Source of the DNA: Pacificoceanicola sp048553275
GTDB taxonomy: Bacteria; Pseudomonadota; Alphaproteobacteria; Rhodobacterales; Rhodobacteraceae
Assembly: GCF_048553275.1 (NCBI RefSeq)
Contig: NZ_JBLZMW010000010.1
Location: forward strand, 118,762 to 182,761
DNA length: 64,000 nucleotides
Direction: 5' to 3'
A model generated the notes under the pieces. That model was not told where the DNA came from. It saw nothing but the letters and a program-made list of their open reading frames with translations, and did no database searches. This document shows positions 24,043 through 32,613 of this stretch, one piece after another (the first letter of the stretch is position 1; every line of letters begins with the position of its first letter). The position numbers were made by a program, and so were the translations under genes.

Positions 24043-24816
24043 ATGATACGCGTTCTTTTGATTGATGATGATGTCGAGCTTGCGTCGCTGACGGCGGAAG
24101 TTCTGAAGAATTACAGCATCGCGCTGGATGCCGTTCACAGCCCGAGCGCCGGATTCGCCGCGCTGGAGGCCAATCAATACGATCTCGTGTTGCTCGACGT
24201 CATGCTGCCCGAGATCAATGGGCTGCAGATGTGCAGCCAAATCCGCTATTCCAATGCATCTTATAAGGATGTGTCGATCATTATCCTGACGGCGCGGACC
24301 GAATTGACCGACATGGTTGTGGGGCTGGAGACCGGGGCGGACGATTACGTGAAGAAACCGTTCGAGCCGCGCGAGCTTGTCGCGCGGATCAATGCGATTC
24401 TGCGGCGCACACGCGCACCCGAGACAGCGGCGCAGACCGGTTCGCCCGCACCGGCACAACAGGCGCCGCAGGGCAAGTCCGGCCTGTTCTGTGAAATCAC
24501 GCTGGAAGGCGATGTGATGCAGATCGAGACGCAGCGGGCGCAGGTGCTGGTGAACGGGACCAAGCTCGACACCACGTCGATGGAGTTCGAACTGATCGCG
24601 GCGTTGGCGCAGAAGCCGGGCGAGATCCTGAACCGCGACGACCTGCTGGGCGAGGTGCATGGCACCACGGTGATCTATTCGCGCAGCATCGACGCGCTGA
24701 TCTATCGCTTGCGGACCAAGATCAAGGATGCGGGCGCGCAGGTGGATTTCATCCGGACCGTACGTGGCCGGGGCTATTCGCTGGTGGGCCAGGTGACGAC
24801 GCCCGCTGTCGCCTGA
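24043..24816 (+). CDS. OmpR/PhoB-family response regulator
   Basis: 257 aa two-component regulator. The receiver (residues 1-125) has the acidic pair DDD at 8-10, phospho-acceptor Asp52 in VLLDVMLPEINGL, and the KKP lysine in GADDYVKKPFEP. After an Ala/Gln/Pro-rich linker (about 125-148), the winged-helix output domain follows (LDTTSMEFELIAALAQKPGEILNRDDLL, then RSIDALIYRLRTKIKDAG and FIRTVRGRGYSL). No kinase gene is adjacent; the only one nearby is at 31305. It stands upstream of a membrane-protein gene whose leader has tandem GTGAC repeats, a plausible target. Confidence 0.92.
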   Translation: MIRVLLIDDDVELASLTAEVLKNYSIALDAVHSPSAGFAALEANQYDLVLLDVMLPEINGLQMCSQIRYSNASYKDVSIIILTARTELTDMVVGLETGADDYVKKPFEPRELVARINAILRRTRAPETAAQTGSPAPAQQAPQGKSGLFCEITLEGDVMQIETQRAQVLVNGTKLDTTSMEFELIAALAQKPGEILNRDDLLGEVHGTTVIYSRSIDALIYRLRTKIKDAGAQVDFIRTVRGRGYSLVGQVTTPAVA

Positions 24817-25139
24817 GTCGGGCTTGAGTCGAGAAAACAGGGGGCGCGCCGGTCGGCGGCCTCCCCGGCCGGATCACATCGCGTCACACAACTATTGCGG
24901 GCACGCGTGAAGACATGGCGCGGTGCGGGCGAGAACCGTGACGAAACCCGGCGGAATCTGATCATGGGATCACAGAGCGTATGCCGGGGCGTGACGGTGT
25001 GTGACAGAGTGTCATATTCAATCATTTATCCCGGAAATACCCCTTTTTGTCGAGTGTTGTTTGGAGCCATTCCGAAATTGCGGGACATGCGCTATTCTCT
25101 TCTGCAGTAAAACGCCATCTGTCAAAGAGAGTCTCATCC
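24817..25139. other. Intergenic leader of the DUF1772 gene
   Basis: About 320 bases without a gene. The notable element is a run of spaced GTGAC repeats at 24991-25015; the last 100 bases before 25140 are AT-rich and probably hold the promoter. Confidence 0.5.
24991..25015 (+). promoter_or_regulatory. Tandem direct repeats, candidate response-regulator site
   Basis: GTGAC, five bases, GTGAC, five bases, GTCAT: three half-sites with an exact 10-base period on one face of the helix, the arrangement OmpR/PhoB-type regulators bind as head-to-tail dimers. Inside lies TGACA-GAG-TGTCA, so the site is also partly symmetric. Confidence 0.45.
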
Positions 25140-25670
25140 ATGTTTCGACTCAATTACATACTGTGCCTTGTCCCCATCGTGTTGTTCGGAGCAATTGGTG
25201 GGTTCTTTTATGCTTATTCGGTTTCCGTGATACAGGGTCTGAACACGCTGCCGGAAATCAACGCCATTCAAGCCATGCAAAAGCTGAACCAGGGGACGCG
25301 GAATGGCGTGTTCCTGTTCACCTTTCTGTTCACCCCGATCATCACGCTTGGCTGTGCGGCCTTGCTCTATGTCCGGGGAAAGCAGATGGCGGGTCTATTC
25401 CTGCTTGCGGCGGCGGCGGTGTATTTCGGCGGCTCGTTCCTGCCCACGGTGAATATCAATGTGCCCCTGAACCATGCGTTGGAAGCGCTTGATGCGGGGA
25501 CGCTTTCGGGGGCAGAGGCGGGGCCGATCTGGAGCGAGTACAGCGCGGGCTGGTATTTCTGGAACACCATGCGGGCAGTTATGGCGCTGATTGCGCTGGG
25601 TCTGGCCGCATCGGCGATGCACGGATTGCAGCGCGGCACGGTGGTTTCGGCCCGCGCGCAGCTCGCCTGA
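25140..25670 (+). CDS. DUF1772 (anthrone-oxygenase-like) membrane protein
   Basis: 176 aa integral membrane protein with four hydrophobic helices (about residues 5-28, 58-80, 88-108 and 145-167). The pattern GGFFYAYSVSVIQGLNTLP, AMQKLN and TVNINVPLNHALEALD matches the DUF1772 family, which includes anthrone oxygenases. The biochemical role of most bacterial members is unknown. The ATG at 25140 follows AGAGAG. It sits between the first response regulator and the envelope transport genes, and a member of this family at the edge of a biosynthetic locus could be an oxygenase, but this is not shown. Confidence 0.8.
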   Translation: MFRLNYILCLVPIVLFGAIGGFFYAYSVSVIQGLNTLPEINAIQAMQKLNQGTRNGVFLFTFLFTPIITLGCAALLYVRGKQMAGLFLLAAAAVYFGGSFLPTVNINVPLNHALEALDAGTLSGAEAGPIWSEYSAGWYFWNTMRAVMALIALGLAASAMHGLQRGTVVSARAQLA

Positions 25671-25933
25671 CCCCGCCGCCCGTAACAACTTTAGACGACA
25701 CATGCCGCCGAAGGAGCCCGCGCTTCTTTGGCGGTTTGTATTCATTCCTTTTCGCTTTGTGATTTTATGGCGCGAATATGATTGAGTGTGAGCGTCCTGT
25801 TCTGGTTTTCGCCATATCGTCAAAATCCCATATTCAAAGCGCGTTGATTTAGCACTCTTTGTTGTTTGAGTGAATCGCCTCTTGGTCCGTAAATTGGATG
25901 CAGATGAAACATCCACCCGTGAGGACCGAAACC

Positions 25934-26680
25934 GTGAACACCGCCTATAACCCGCAGTCGTTCCAATACGACATGGCGCACAATCCCGGGGCGCATGGCG
26001 CCCGTGATGTCGCCGTCAGCTTCAAGGGGCTGAGCAAGATCTACAAGATGGACCGCGTCGAGGTGCCCGCGCTCAGGAGCGTGTCCGGCACCATTGCCAA
26101 GGCCGAGACCACCTTCATTACCGGCCCGTCCGGTAGCGGCAAATCCACGCTGCTCAATATGGTTGGTCTGCTGGATCGTCCGACGAGCGGCGTTCTGGAG
26201 ATCCTCGGCGAGGATGTGACGGGGCTGAGCGACAGGCAGGCGGCGGATTTCCGGGCCAAACACATCGGGTTTGTCTTTCAGAGCTTCAACCTGATCCCGG
26301 TGCTGTCGGTTCGGGAAAACGTCGAGTTCCCGCTGCTGAACCGCAAGATGAGCGGCGCGGCGCGCAAGGCCAAGGCGCTGGACTATCTCAATGCGGTGGG
26401 TTTGAGCGAGTACGTTGATCGCCGCCCCGGCGAGATCTCCGGCGGCCAGCGCCAGCGTGTGGCCATCGCCCGCGCCCTGGTCAGCGAGCCGACGCTGCTG
26501 ATCGCGGATGAGCCGACGGCCAATCTCGATACCAAGACTTCGCGCGAAATCGTGGCGCTGATGGATCGGATCAAGGCCGAGCTGAACACCTCCGTGGTGA
26601 TCTGCACGCATGACACCGATCTGATCACTCCGGGCAGCGCCATCATCAACATCATCGACGGCCAGACGGCCGGGGAGTAA
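25934..26680 (+). CDS. ABC transporter ATPase, LolD/MacB type
   Basis: About 248 aa ATPase partner of the FtsX-type permease that follows after five bases. Walker A is GPSGSGKST, the Q-loop VFQSFNLIPVLSVRENVEFP, signature ISGGQRQRVAIARALV, Walker B LLIADEPTANLD and H-loop CTHDTD, the LolD/MacB/FtsE arrangement of enzymes that work mechanically on lipoproteins or periplasmic substrates. I take the GTG at 25934 with GAGGA upstream as start. The ATG at 25898 would add 12 residues but has no ribosome site. First gene of the run 25.9-30.5 kb. Confidence 0.9.
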   Translation: MNTAYNPQSFQYDMAHNPGAHGARDVAVSFKGLSKIYKMDRVEVPALRSVSGTIAKAETTFITGPSGSGKSTLLNMVGLLDRPTSGVLEILGEDVTGLSDRQAADFRAKHIGFVFQSFNLIPVLSVRENVEFPLLNRKMSGAARKAKALDYLNAVGLSEYVDRRPGEISGGQRQRVAIARALVSEPTLLIADEPTANLDTKTSREIVALMDRIKAELNTSVVICTHDTDLITPGSAIINIIDGQTAGE

Positions 26681-26685
26681 CGGAT

Positions 26686-28068
26686 ATGATCTGGAAAATT
26701 GCCCTTCGCAATATCTTCAAGAACGCGCGGCGGTCGGTGACCACGGCGCTGGCCATCGGGATCGGCGGGCTTGCCGCGCTGCTCTTCGGTGGTTTCGTGA
26801 CCTCGATCTGGTACGGGGTGCAGACCTCGATGATCCAGGAGCAGGGGAACCTGCAGATTTATCGGGACGGCTATCTGGAGTTCGGCGCGGCCAACCCCGA
26901 TGCCTACACCATCAAGGACTGGAACAAGGTGGCGGCGCTTCTGGCGGCTGATCCGATGCTGTCCGAGTCCCTCGCGGTGATCACGCCGCGGATTGATCTG
27001 GCCGGTGTGGCCGGGAACGCCGAGACCGGCAATTCCAAGACCTTCATCGGCACGGGCATCGTACCGGCGGAAATCGACGCGATGCGCGGCTGGGATGGCT
27101 GGAACATCGGGCAGGTGACGCCGGCAACGGGGCTTGCGGCGGACGGCTCGGAAAGTGTGATCGTCGGTCTGGGCATGGCGCGGCTGATGGGGCTTTGCGC
27201 GGCGCTGAACGTGCCGAACTGTCAGGATGCGCCGGTGGATGCCGTCGCCCTGGCCGGGGAAGAACAGGATTTCTCGTCGCTTGTCGGAACAGAGGCCGGT
27301 CTGGCCGATCAGGGCAATGGCTCGGCGCAGCCGCAGCTGAATGTCATGGCGGCCACCTCCTCGGGCGTGCCGAACATTGCCCGCGTCGGCATCGAGAGCG
27401 CACAGGCGCAGGCGATCCGCGCGATCGACAACAGCTTTATCATGATGCACTTCGAGCAGGCGCGCAGCCTTCTGTATGGTGACAGCCAGGAAGCCACGGC
27501 GCTGATGCTTCAGGTCGCGAACCCGGCCATGGTCGATGCCGTGAAGGCCCGCGTCGAAACGGTGATGAGCGAGGCCGGTCTGGACCTGAGTGTCTATCAC
27601 TTCACCGAAGTGGACCCGACGTTTGACCGCATCTTCGGCATGTTCACCTTCATGTTCATCGTGGTCAGCATCGTCCTGTCGATCGTGATCGTCTTTACCA
27701 TCGTCAACACGATTTCGATGACCATCGTCGAGCGGGTGAAGGAGATCGGCACGATCCGGGCGCTTGGCTTCCGCAAGGGGTTTGTCCGGGCGCTGTTCCT
27801 CACCGAAAGCACGTTGATCGGTGTGATCGGTGCGGCGATTGCCCTCGGCTCCGCTGTCCTGATCTCCAATGTGATCAATGCCGCCGGGCTGCAGTGGACG
27901 CCGCCCTCCAATGCCACGCCGCTGACCGTGCAGCTCATGGTGCTCGACAATCCGACCTTTGCGATTGGTGTGGTGGCCGTGCTGGTGACGCTGTCCTTCC
28001 TCGCCTCGGTCTGGCCGACGTTCAAGGCCGCGCGTCTGAACATCGTCGAGAGCCTGCAGCGCGCTTGA
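26686..28068 (+). CDS. FtsX-like ABC permease (LolC/E or MacB type)
   Basis: 460 aa permease with one N-terminal helix (TALAIGIGGLAALLFGGFVTSIW), a ~270-residue periplasmic domain (about residues 45-310) and three C-terminal helices (FMFIVVSIVLSIVIVFTIVNTIS, LIGVIGAAIALGSAVLISNVI, FAIGVVAVLVTLSFLASVWPTFKAARL). The cytoplasmic loop TIVERVKEIGTIRALGFRKGFV is the FtsX coupling motif. Members extract lipoproteins or lipids from the inner membrane or push periplasmic cargo outward. Together with a LolA-like protein and a barrel it suggests transport to the outer membrane. Confidence 0.92.
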   Translation: MIWKIALRNIFKNARRSVTTALAIGIGGLAALLFGGFVTSIWYGVQTSMIQEQGNLQIYRDGYLEFGAANPDAYTIKDWNKVAALLAADPMLSESLAVITPRIDLAGVAGNAETGNSKTFIGTGIVPAEIDAMRGWDGWNIGQVTPATGLAADGSESVIVGLGMARLMGLCAALNVPNCQDAPVDAVALAGEEQDFSSLVGTEAGLADQGNGSAQPQLNVMAATSSGVPNIARVGIESAQAQAIRAIDNSFIMMHFEQARSLLYGDSQEATALMLQVANPAMVDAVKARVETVMSEAGLDLSVYHFTEVDPTFDRIFGMFTFMFIVVSIVLSIVIVFTIVNTISMTIVERVKEIGTIRALGFRKGFVRALFLTESTLIGVIGAAIALGSAVLISNVINAAGLQWTPPSNATPLTVQLMVLDNPTFAIGVVAVLVTLSFLASVWPTFKAARLNIVESLQRA

Positions 28069-28088
28069 CGGCAGACAGTGAACCAAGA

Positions 28089-28113
28089 CAGGGGGCCGCG
28101 CCCCGGCCCCCTG
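28089..28113 (+). repeat. Intercistronic hairpin
   Basis: CAGGGGGCC and GGCCCCCTG (perfect 9-base stem, 7-base loop) lie between the permease and the LolA-like gene. No T-run follows, so it is more likely to adjust mRNA stability or partial termination than to end the operon. Confidence 0.5.
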
Positions 28114-28178
28114 AGATTTCAACCGAAACCCCAATTCCATGCAGCCCCTCGCGTGCTGCCACACGAAAGGAAAGACCA

Positions 28179-28970
28179 ATGGAACTCGATCGTCGTGCAT
28201 TTGCCAATCTTCTCCTCGGCGGGGCAACCGCCGCCTCCATGGGCTCGCTCGGCTTGCCGGCCTTTGCCGCCAACAACGCCGCCTCGATCCTGCGCAAGGC
28301 CGATGCCATCCGCAATCCGCAGACGAGCTTTGCGGTCGATGTCGCCCTGATCAACTATGAGCGTGGCCGGGTGAAGGAAAAGACCACGGTCACCACCTAT
28401 TCCCGCCCGACGGGCAGCCAGTTTCAGACATTGGTTCACATCAATGCGCCCTCGGCTGACCGTGGCAAGATCCTGCTGCGCAATGGCAATAACCTCTGGC
28501 TCTATGATCCGTCGTCCAAGGCCTCCGTGCGGATTTCCCCGCGCCAGCGCCTGCTTGGCAATGCCTCGAACGGGGATGTTGTCAGCTCGAACCTTGTCGG
28601 GGATTACAATGTCTCGCTCGTCGGGTCCGAGACCGTGGCGGATGGCGACAAGAAAAACCACGATTGTCACAAGCTGCGCCTGACGCAGAAGGCCAGCTCC
28701 GCCCCCTACAGCGCGGTGGACTTCTGGGTCGATCAGAGCAGCAACCAGCCGATCAAGGGCAAGTATTACACGAACTCCGGCAAGCTGATCAAAGTCGCCT
28801 GGTATCGCAAGCTGAAGGGCGCCATGGGCGCAACGCGGCCGACCGAGATCATCATCGCCGACGGGTTTGATCCGAACAAGGTGACCGTGATGACCATGGG
28901 CAACTACCGCTCCAAAAACATTCCGGCAAGCTGGTTCCAGAAGGAATGGCTGCCGAATTTCAAGGGCTGA
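28179..28970 (+). CDS. LolA-like outer-membrane lipoprotein-sorting protein
   Basis: 263 aa exported protein. It begins ELDRRAFANLLLGGATAASMGSLGLPAFAANN; the RR plus hydrophobic stretch could be a Tat or Sec signal, cut near AFA-AN. The mature part has the LolA-like half-barrel pattern: ILRKADAIRNPQTSFAVDVALINYERG, FQTLVHINAPSADRGKILLRNGNNLWLYDPSSK, VDFWVDQSSNQPIKGKYYTNSGKLIKVAWYRK. Such proteins carry hydrophobic cargo (lipoprotein acyl chains or lipids) across the periplasm. The AAGGA site and the position between the ABC permease and an outer-membrane barrel fit a carrier that links the two membranes. Confidence 0.88.
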   Translation: MELDRRAFANLLLGGATAASMGSLGLPAFAANNAASILRKADAIRNPQTSFAVDVALINYERGRVKEKTTVTTYSRPTGSQFQTLVHINAPSADRGKILLRNGNNLWLYDPSSKASVRISPRQRLLGNASNGDVVSSNLVGDYNVSLVGSETVADGDKKNHDCHKLRLTQKASSAPYSAVDFWVDQSSNQPIKGKYYTNSGKLIKVAWYRKLKGAMGATRPTEIIIADGFDPNKVTVMTMGNYRSKNIPASWFQKEWLPNFKG

Positions 28971-29016
28971 GCCCGGCCCTGTTCCCTGAACTTTTGACAA
29001 GAAAGGAGACACATCC

Positions 29017-30531
29017 ATGACCCGTCTTCTGATGCATTCGGTCGCTCCGGCGCTCGCTCTCTTTCTCGCCCTTCCCGCCGCGGCCCAGGATTTTGACCTC
29101 CCGCCTGATCTGCCCGGCGCCGGTGATCTGAGTGGTGTTCCCCAAACCGAAGCGGGCCCCGCGCCGAATGCGTCGGAAACTGCCGAAGCCGCTCCGGGGG
29201 AGGCTGAGCTTCCTCCGGATGTGGCGGGCGCGCCGGTGGTCCCGGAGGGCGACATTGATCCGGAGGCCGAGGCGGTCATGCTTGCCGATGTGGAGGAGGA
29301 CCGCTGGCGGCCCCGGCATGGCACGCTGGAGGTCGAGGCGCGCGCCTTCCACAACACCGATCTGGCCGGCGATACCCAGAATGCCTTTCGCCTCTCGGCG
29401 CATTACTTCGGCCAGCGGGAGATCACCGACAGAACCAGTCTGCTGTTCAATCTGCGGGCGCGGGCGGATACGGTGTCCGGTCGGGCGTTCCGCTTCGAGG
29501 ATGACTTCAATTTCGACGTGCAGGAGCTGGCGCTGAGCTTTGCGCTCGGGCCGCAGACCACGGTGCAGTTTGGCCGGATCAACATCCGCAATGGCGTGGC
29601 GACGGGCTACAATCCAACAGATTGGTTCAAGGATGACAGTCTTGTGGTGACCGGCAGTGCCGCCCCGGCGGACCGGCGCAACGAGCGGCTTGGGGTGTTG
29701 GCCCTGACCGGGACAACGACGATTGGTCAGACACTGGTGACCGCCGGTTACCGCCCGGAGATCGACGCCGACATGGGCACGGTCTGGACCGATGCGGACA
29801 ACTATGGTTTGCAGCTGCACCGGACGAACCCGACAGAGGCGTGGTTTCTCAAGCTCACGCCGCCCACAGGAAACAACCTTTCGTTGACTGCCAATGCGGT
29901 GATGATCGACGGCGATCCGGGCCTCGGCTTTGAGCTGAGCGGCGGTGTCGGGGACAATCTGGTGCTCTATTCCGAGGTCATGGCGCAGCAGCGTCTGTCG
30001 ATTGCGGACGAGGCGTTGGGCACGTCTCTTGGCTCTCTCGGGTTTCGCAACGGCGTTGGCGCAGGGCAGGGCAAAGACTGGCACTGGAGCGCGGCGCTGG
30101 GGCTGAACTGGGCCTTGCCGACGCAGATCGTCGGGCAGCGGGATATTTCCCTGACGTTGGAATATCATCTGAATACAGCGGGGCTTAGCGGCTCTGAGAT
30201 TGACGCGCTTGCCGGGGCTGCGGGGCCGGATGGTGCGGCGGCTGGTGCGATCTACGGTGTTGCGGCGCGCCGCCAGGAACCGCTGGCCCAGCAGCAGATT
30301 TTCGCCCGCGCGGCGTGGAACGATATCTGGGGCGACAGCGATATTTCGCTGCTTGGCTTCTATGTACAGCATGATGGTAGCGGCCTGGCGCAAATCTCCT
30401 ACGATGTGCCTGTGGGGCGGAATGGATCGTTCAACCTGCGCGGTATCACGACGTTTGGAGATGACAGCTCGATCTATGGCGCGAATCCGAACAAGAGCTC
30501 CGTGCAGATGGGCCTTACCTATACCTTTTGA
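29017..30531 (+). CDS. Predicted outer-membrane beta-barrel protein
   Basis: 504 aa. A signal peptide (LLMHSVAPALALFLALPAAAQ, cut near residue 24) is followed by an acidic, Pro/Ala-rich linker to about residue 90. A repetitive series of alternating-hydrophobic strands then ends in GLTYTF, the terminal Phe signature read by the BAM machinery. Strand pairs such as LEVEARAFHNTD, TSLLFNLRARAD, TVQFGRINIRNG and FNLRGITTF support a large barrel of the DUF1302 kind. I do not recognise a named family. As the last structural gene of the ABC, LolA-like, barrel set, it could be the outer-membrane exit or an acceptor. Confidence 0.75.
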   Translation: MTRLLMHSVAPALALFLALPAAAQDFDLPPDLPGAGDLSGVPQTEAGPAPNASETAEAAPGEAELPPDVAGAPVVPEGDIDPEAEAVMLADVEEDRWRPRHGTLEVEARAFHNTDLAGDTQNAFRLSAHYFGQREITDRTSLLFNLRARADTVSGRAFRFEDDFNFDVQELALSFALGPQTTVQFGRINIRNGVATGYNPTDWFKDDSLVVTGSAAPADRRNERLGVLALTGTTTIGQTLVTAGYRPEIDADMGTVWTDADNYGLQLHRTNPTEAWFLKLTPPTGNNLSLTANAVMIDGDPGLGFELSGGVGDNLVLYSEVMAQQRLSIADEALGTSLGSLGFRNGVGAGQGKDWHWSAALGLNWALPTQIVGQRDISLTLEYHLNTAGLSGSEIDALAGAAGPDGAAAGAIYGVAARRQEPLAQQQIFARAAWNDIWGDSDISLLGFYVQHDGSGLAQISYDVPVGRNGSFNLRGITTFGDDSSIYGANPNKSSVQMGLTYTF

Positions 30532-30538
30532 CGCGGAA

Positions 30539-30557
30539 GGCCGCGCCGGTCGCGGCC
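30539..30557 (+). repeat. Intercistronic hairpin before the second response regulator
   Basis: GGCCGCG-CCGGT-CGCGGCC, a perfect 7-base stem just after the barrel stop and before the TTG start at 30601. There is no T-run, so read-through into the regulator genes is likely. Confidence 0.45.
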
Positions 30558-30600
30558 CGCGTCTCCCACAGTCACGCTGAATGAAAAAAGGACAAAAGAC

Positions 30601-31308
30601 TTGCGCGTACTGATTCTTGACGACGATGAGGAGCTGGGCAGCCTGATGCAGCCGGTATTGGCAAAATACGGAATGGCGCTGAGCCTGTCCCATGCCCCGT
30701 CGCAGGCCTTTGAGCAGCTTGACCGGGACGCGTTCGACGTGTTGCTGCTGGACATGATGCTGCCCGAGCTGGATGGCATGGCCGTGTGCCGCGCGATCCG
30801 GTCCAGCGGCAAGCCTTACGCGGAAATTCCGATTGTCGCGCTGACCGCGCGGGCGGAGCTGACGGACCGTATCGTGGCGCTGGAAGGCGGGTTTGACGAT
30901 TTTGTCGCCAAACCGGTGGAGATGCGGGAACTCGTCGCCCGGATTGGTGCGGTGGTGCGGCGCAAGCGCGATGACGGCGGGGTCGTTGCCCCGGAGCCGG
31001 AAGCGGATGCGCACAGCGGCTTGCACTTGTCGCCGACGCATATGTCTGCGGTCTACGGGCCGTATGCGGTCAACCTGACGGAGCTGGAGCTTCGGGTTTT
31101 GACGGCGCTGGCGGATGCGGAGGGCGTGATCCTGAGCCGCGCCGATATTCTGACCCATATCGGGTACACCGAGCAAAGTGATCCCGCTATGATTGATACG
31201 ATCATCTACCGGGTGCGTCAGAAGTTCCGCGATCAGGGGCTGGCCTCGGACTTCATCAAGACCTTGCGTGGACAGGGCTATTGCATAAAGGCAGAGCAGA
31301 ATTCATGA
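30601..31308 (+). CDS. OmpR-family response regulator paired with the kinase
   Basis: 235 aa regulator starting at TTG (30601) with AAGGA eight bases upstream. The receiver has the acidic DDD at 7-9, Asp51 in LLLDMMLPELDGM and the K-P pair in DDFVAKPVEM. The output domain is a winged helix (LTELELRVLTALADAEGVILSRADIL, AMIDTIIYRVRQKFRDQG, FIKTLRGQGYCI). Its stop overlaps the kinase start (ATGA). The receiver resembles the one at 24043 and the two probably arose by duplication. Confidence 0.93.
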   Translation: MRVLILDDDEELGSLMQPVLAKYGMALSLSHAPSQAFEQLDRDAFDVLLLDMMLPELDGMAVCRAIRSSGKPYAEIPIVALTARAELTDRIVALEGGFDDFVAKPVEMRELVARIGAVVRRKRDDGGVVAPEPEADAHSGLHLSPTHMSAVYGPYAVNLTELELRVLTALADAEGVILSRADILTHIGYTEQSDPAMIDTIIYRVRQKFRDQGLASDFIKTLRGQGYCIKAEQNS

Positions 31309-32612
31309 CTTCCGCGATCGAGCAGGCGAAACTCTGGGTGCGCACCCGGTCCGTCTTCAGCCATCTTCTCTGGGCGACGCTGGCGTCGACGGCGCTTCTG
31401 AGCCTTGTCCTGGTGCTGTCGCTGCAGCGTGTGGCGGACGAACATCCGCGCCGGTATCTGGCGCGTGCGTTGTTCGATGCCTTCACCGAAAGCGCATTGA
31501 ATCCCGGCGAGCGGGTGAAGGTGATCGGCGAGGAGCCGATGATCCTGATGACCCGGCAGGAGGCCGAAAATTCAAGGTTCGCAGCGATTTACGAGGATGC
31601 GGTGGATGACAAGGATGGCATCGCCATTCGGCGTCTGGGCGACAATTACGCCGCCGTGTCGGTGCGCGGCGATACGGTGAGCGTCCTGCCGAAATTCGGG
31701 CGGCCGATTTCGACCTATGCGCTGTTTCTCGTCGGGATCGTGGTCATGTCGGTGCTGTTCGCGATTGCGGCGATCTACCTGCTGATCCGGCGCCTGACGC
31801 TGCCCTTCGATGTGCTGACGCTTGGCATTCGCCGGGTCGAGGAGGGGGATCTGAGCTATCAGATCCCGCTTGAGAAGACCTTCGGCGAATACCGGACCTT
31901 TGCGGATGGTTTCAACAAGATGGTTGCGGAGCTGCAGCGGATTCACGAAAGCCGTCGCCATATGCTCCTGGCGCTGCCGCATGAGATCCTGACGCCGCTG
32001 TCGCGCCTGAAAGTGCGCAAGGACATGGTGCCCGACGCGACGCTCCGCGATCAGATCAGCAAGGATATTTCGGTGGTCGAGGAGATCCTGTCGTCGATCC
32101 TCGCCGCGGAAAAGCGCAGTTCCGGTGAGAGTTCGGCCGATTTCATCGACATCGAGCCCTATGCCCGCGAACAGATTGCGCAGCTGACCCATCAGGGTGT
32201 GGATATTTCGATCCGGAACGATACCGGACGCAAGACCGCCTATTTCGACAGTTTCCTGACCAGCGTGCTGCTGAAGAACTTTGTCAGCAACGCCGTGCGA
32301 TATGGCGAGGGAAATCCGATTGTGGTGCGGTTTTCCGGCGACGGCGAGACGGGGTGTGACATGCGCATCGCGGTCAAGGATCAAGGCATCGGCATCGCCG
32401 CCGATCAACTCAGTTATATGACCGAGCCGTTCTGGCGCGCCGATGAATCCCGGGGACGGGCGTCGGGGGGCTATGGGCTTGGGCTTTATCTTTGCAAGAC
32501 CATCGTGAACGGGCTTGGCGGGCGTATTGATATCGAAAGTACGCTTGGGATCGGCACGGAAATCAGCGTGGTCTTGCCCAATGCGCTCTGCACCACTCTG
32601 GAGGATATGTGA
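31305..32612 (+). CDS. Sensor histidine kinase
   Basis: 435 aa inner-membrane kinase. Helix 1 is about residues 20-40, a short periplasmic sensor ~40-135, helix 2 ~138-161 (ALFLVGIVVMSVLFAIAAIYLLI), followed by HAMP (about 162-215). The H-box is LLALPHEILTPLSRLK with His226. The ATPase domain has FVSNAVRYGEG (N-box), VKDQGIGI (G1) and GGYGLGLYLCK (G2). The usual SHELRTPL is replaced by PHEILTPL, but the His is kept. The start overlaps the preceding regulator, so the two form one two-component pair, and the transglutaminase-like gene follows after one base. Confidence 0.93.
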   Translation: MTSAIEQAKLWVRTRSVFSHLLWATLASTALLSLVLVLSLQRVADEHPRRYLARALFDAFTESALNPGERVKVIGEEPMILMTRQEAENSRFAAIYEDAVDDKDGIAIRRLGDNYAAVSVRGDTVSVLPKFGRPISTYALFLVGIVVMSVLFAIAAIYLLIRRLTLPFDVLTLGIRRVEEGDLSYQIPLEKTFGEYRTFADGFNKMVAELQRIHESRRHMLLALPHEILTPLSRLKVRKDMVPDATLRDQISKDISVVEEILSSILAAEKRSSGESSADFIDIEPYAREQIAQLTHQGVDISIRNDTGRKTAYFDSFLTSVLLKNFVSNAVRYGEGNPIVVRFSGDGETGCDMRIAVKDQGIGIAADQLSYMTEPFWRADESRGRASGGYGLGLYLCKTIVNGLGGRIDIESTLGIGTEISVVLPNALCTTLEDM

Positions 32613-32613
32613 C

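Noticed and set aside
28089..28113. Terminator between the FtsX-like and LolA-like genes
   Set aside because: The hairpin is strong but no T-run follows and the gene order suggests continued transcription.
28960..31176. 738-codon minus-strand frame opposite the barrel and response-regulator genes
   Set aside because: Antisense composition only; the plus-strand genes have signal peptide, barrel and receiver motifs.
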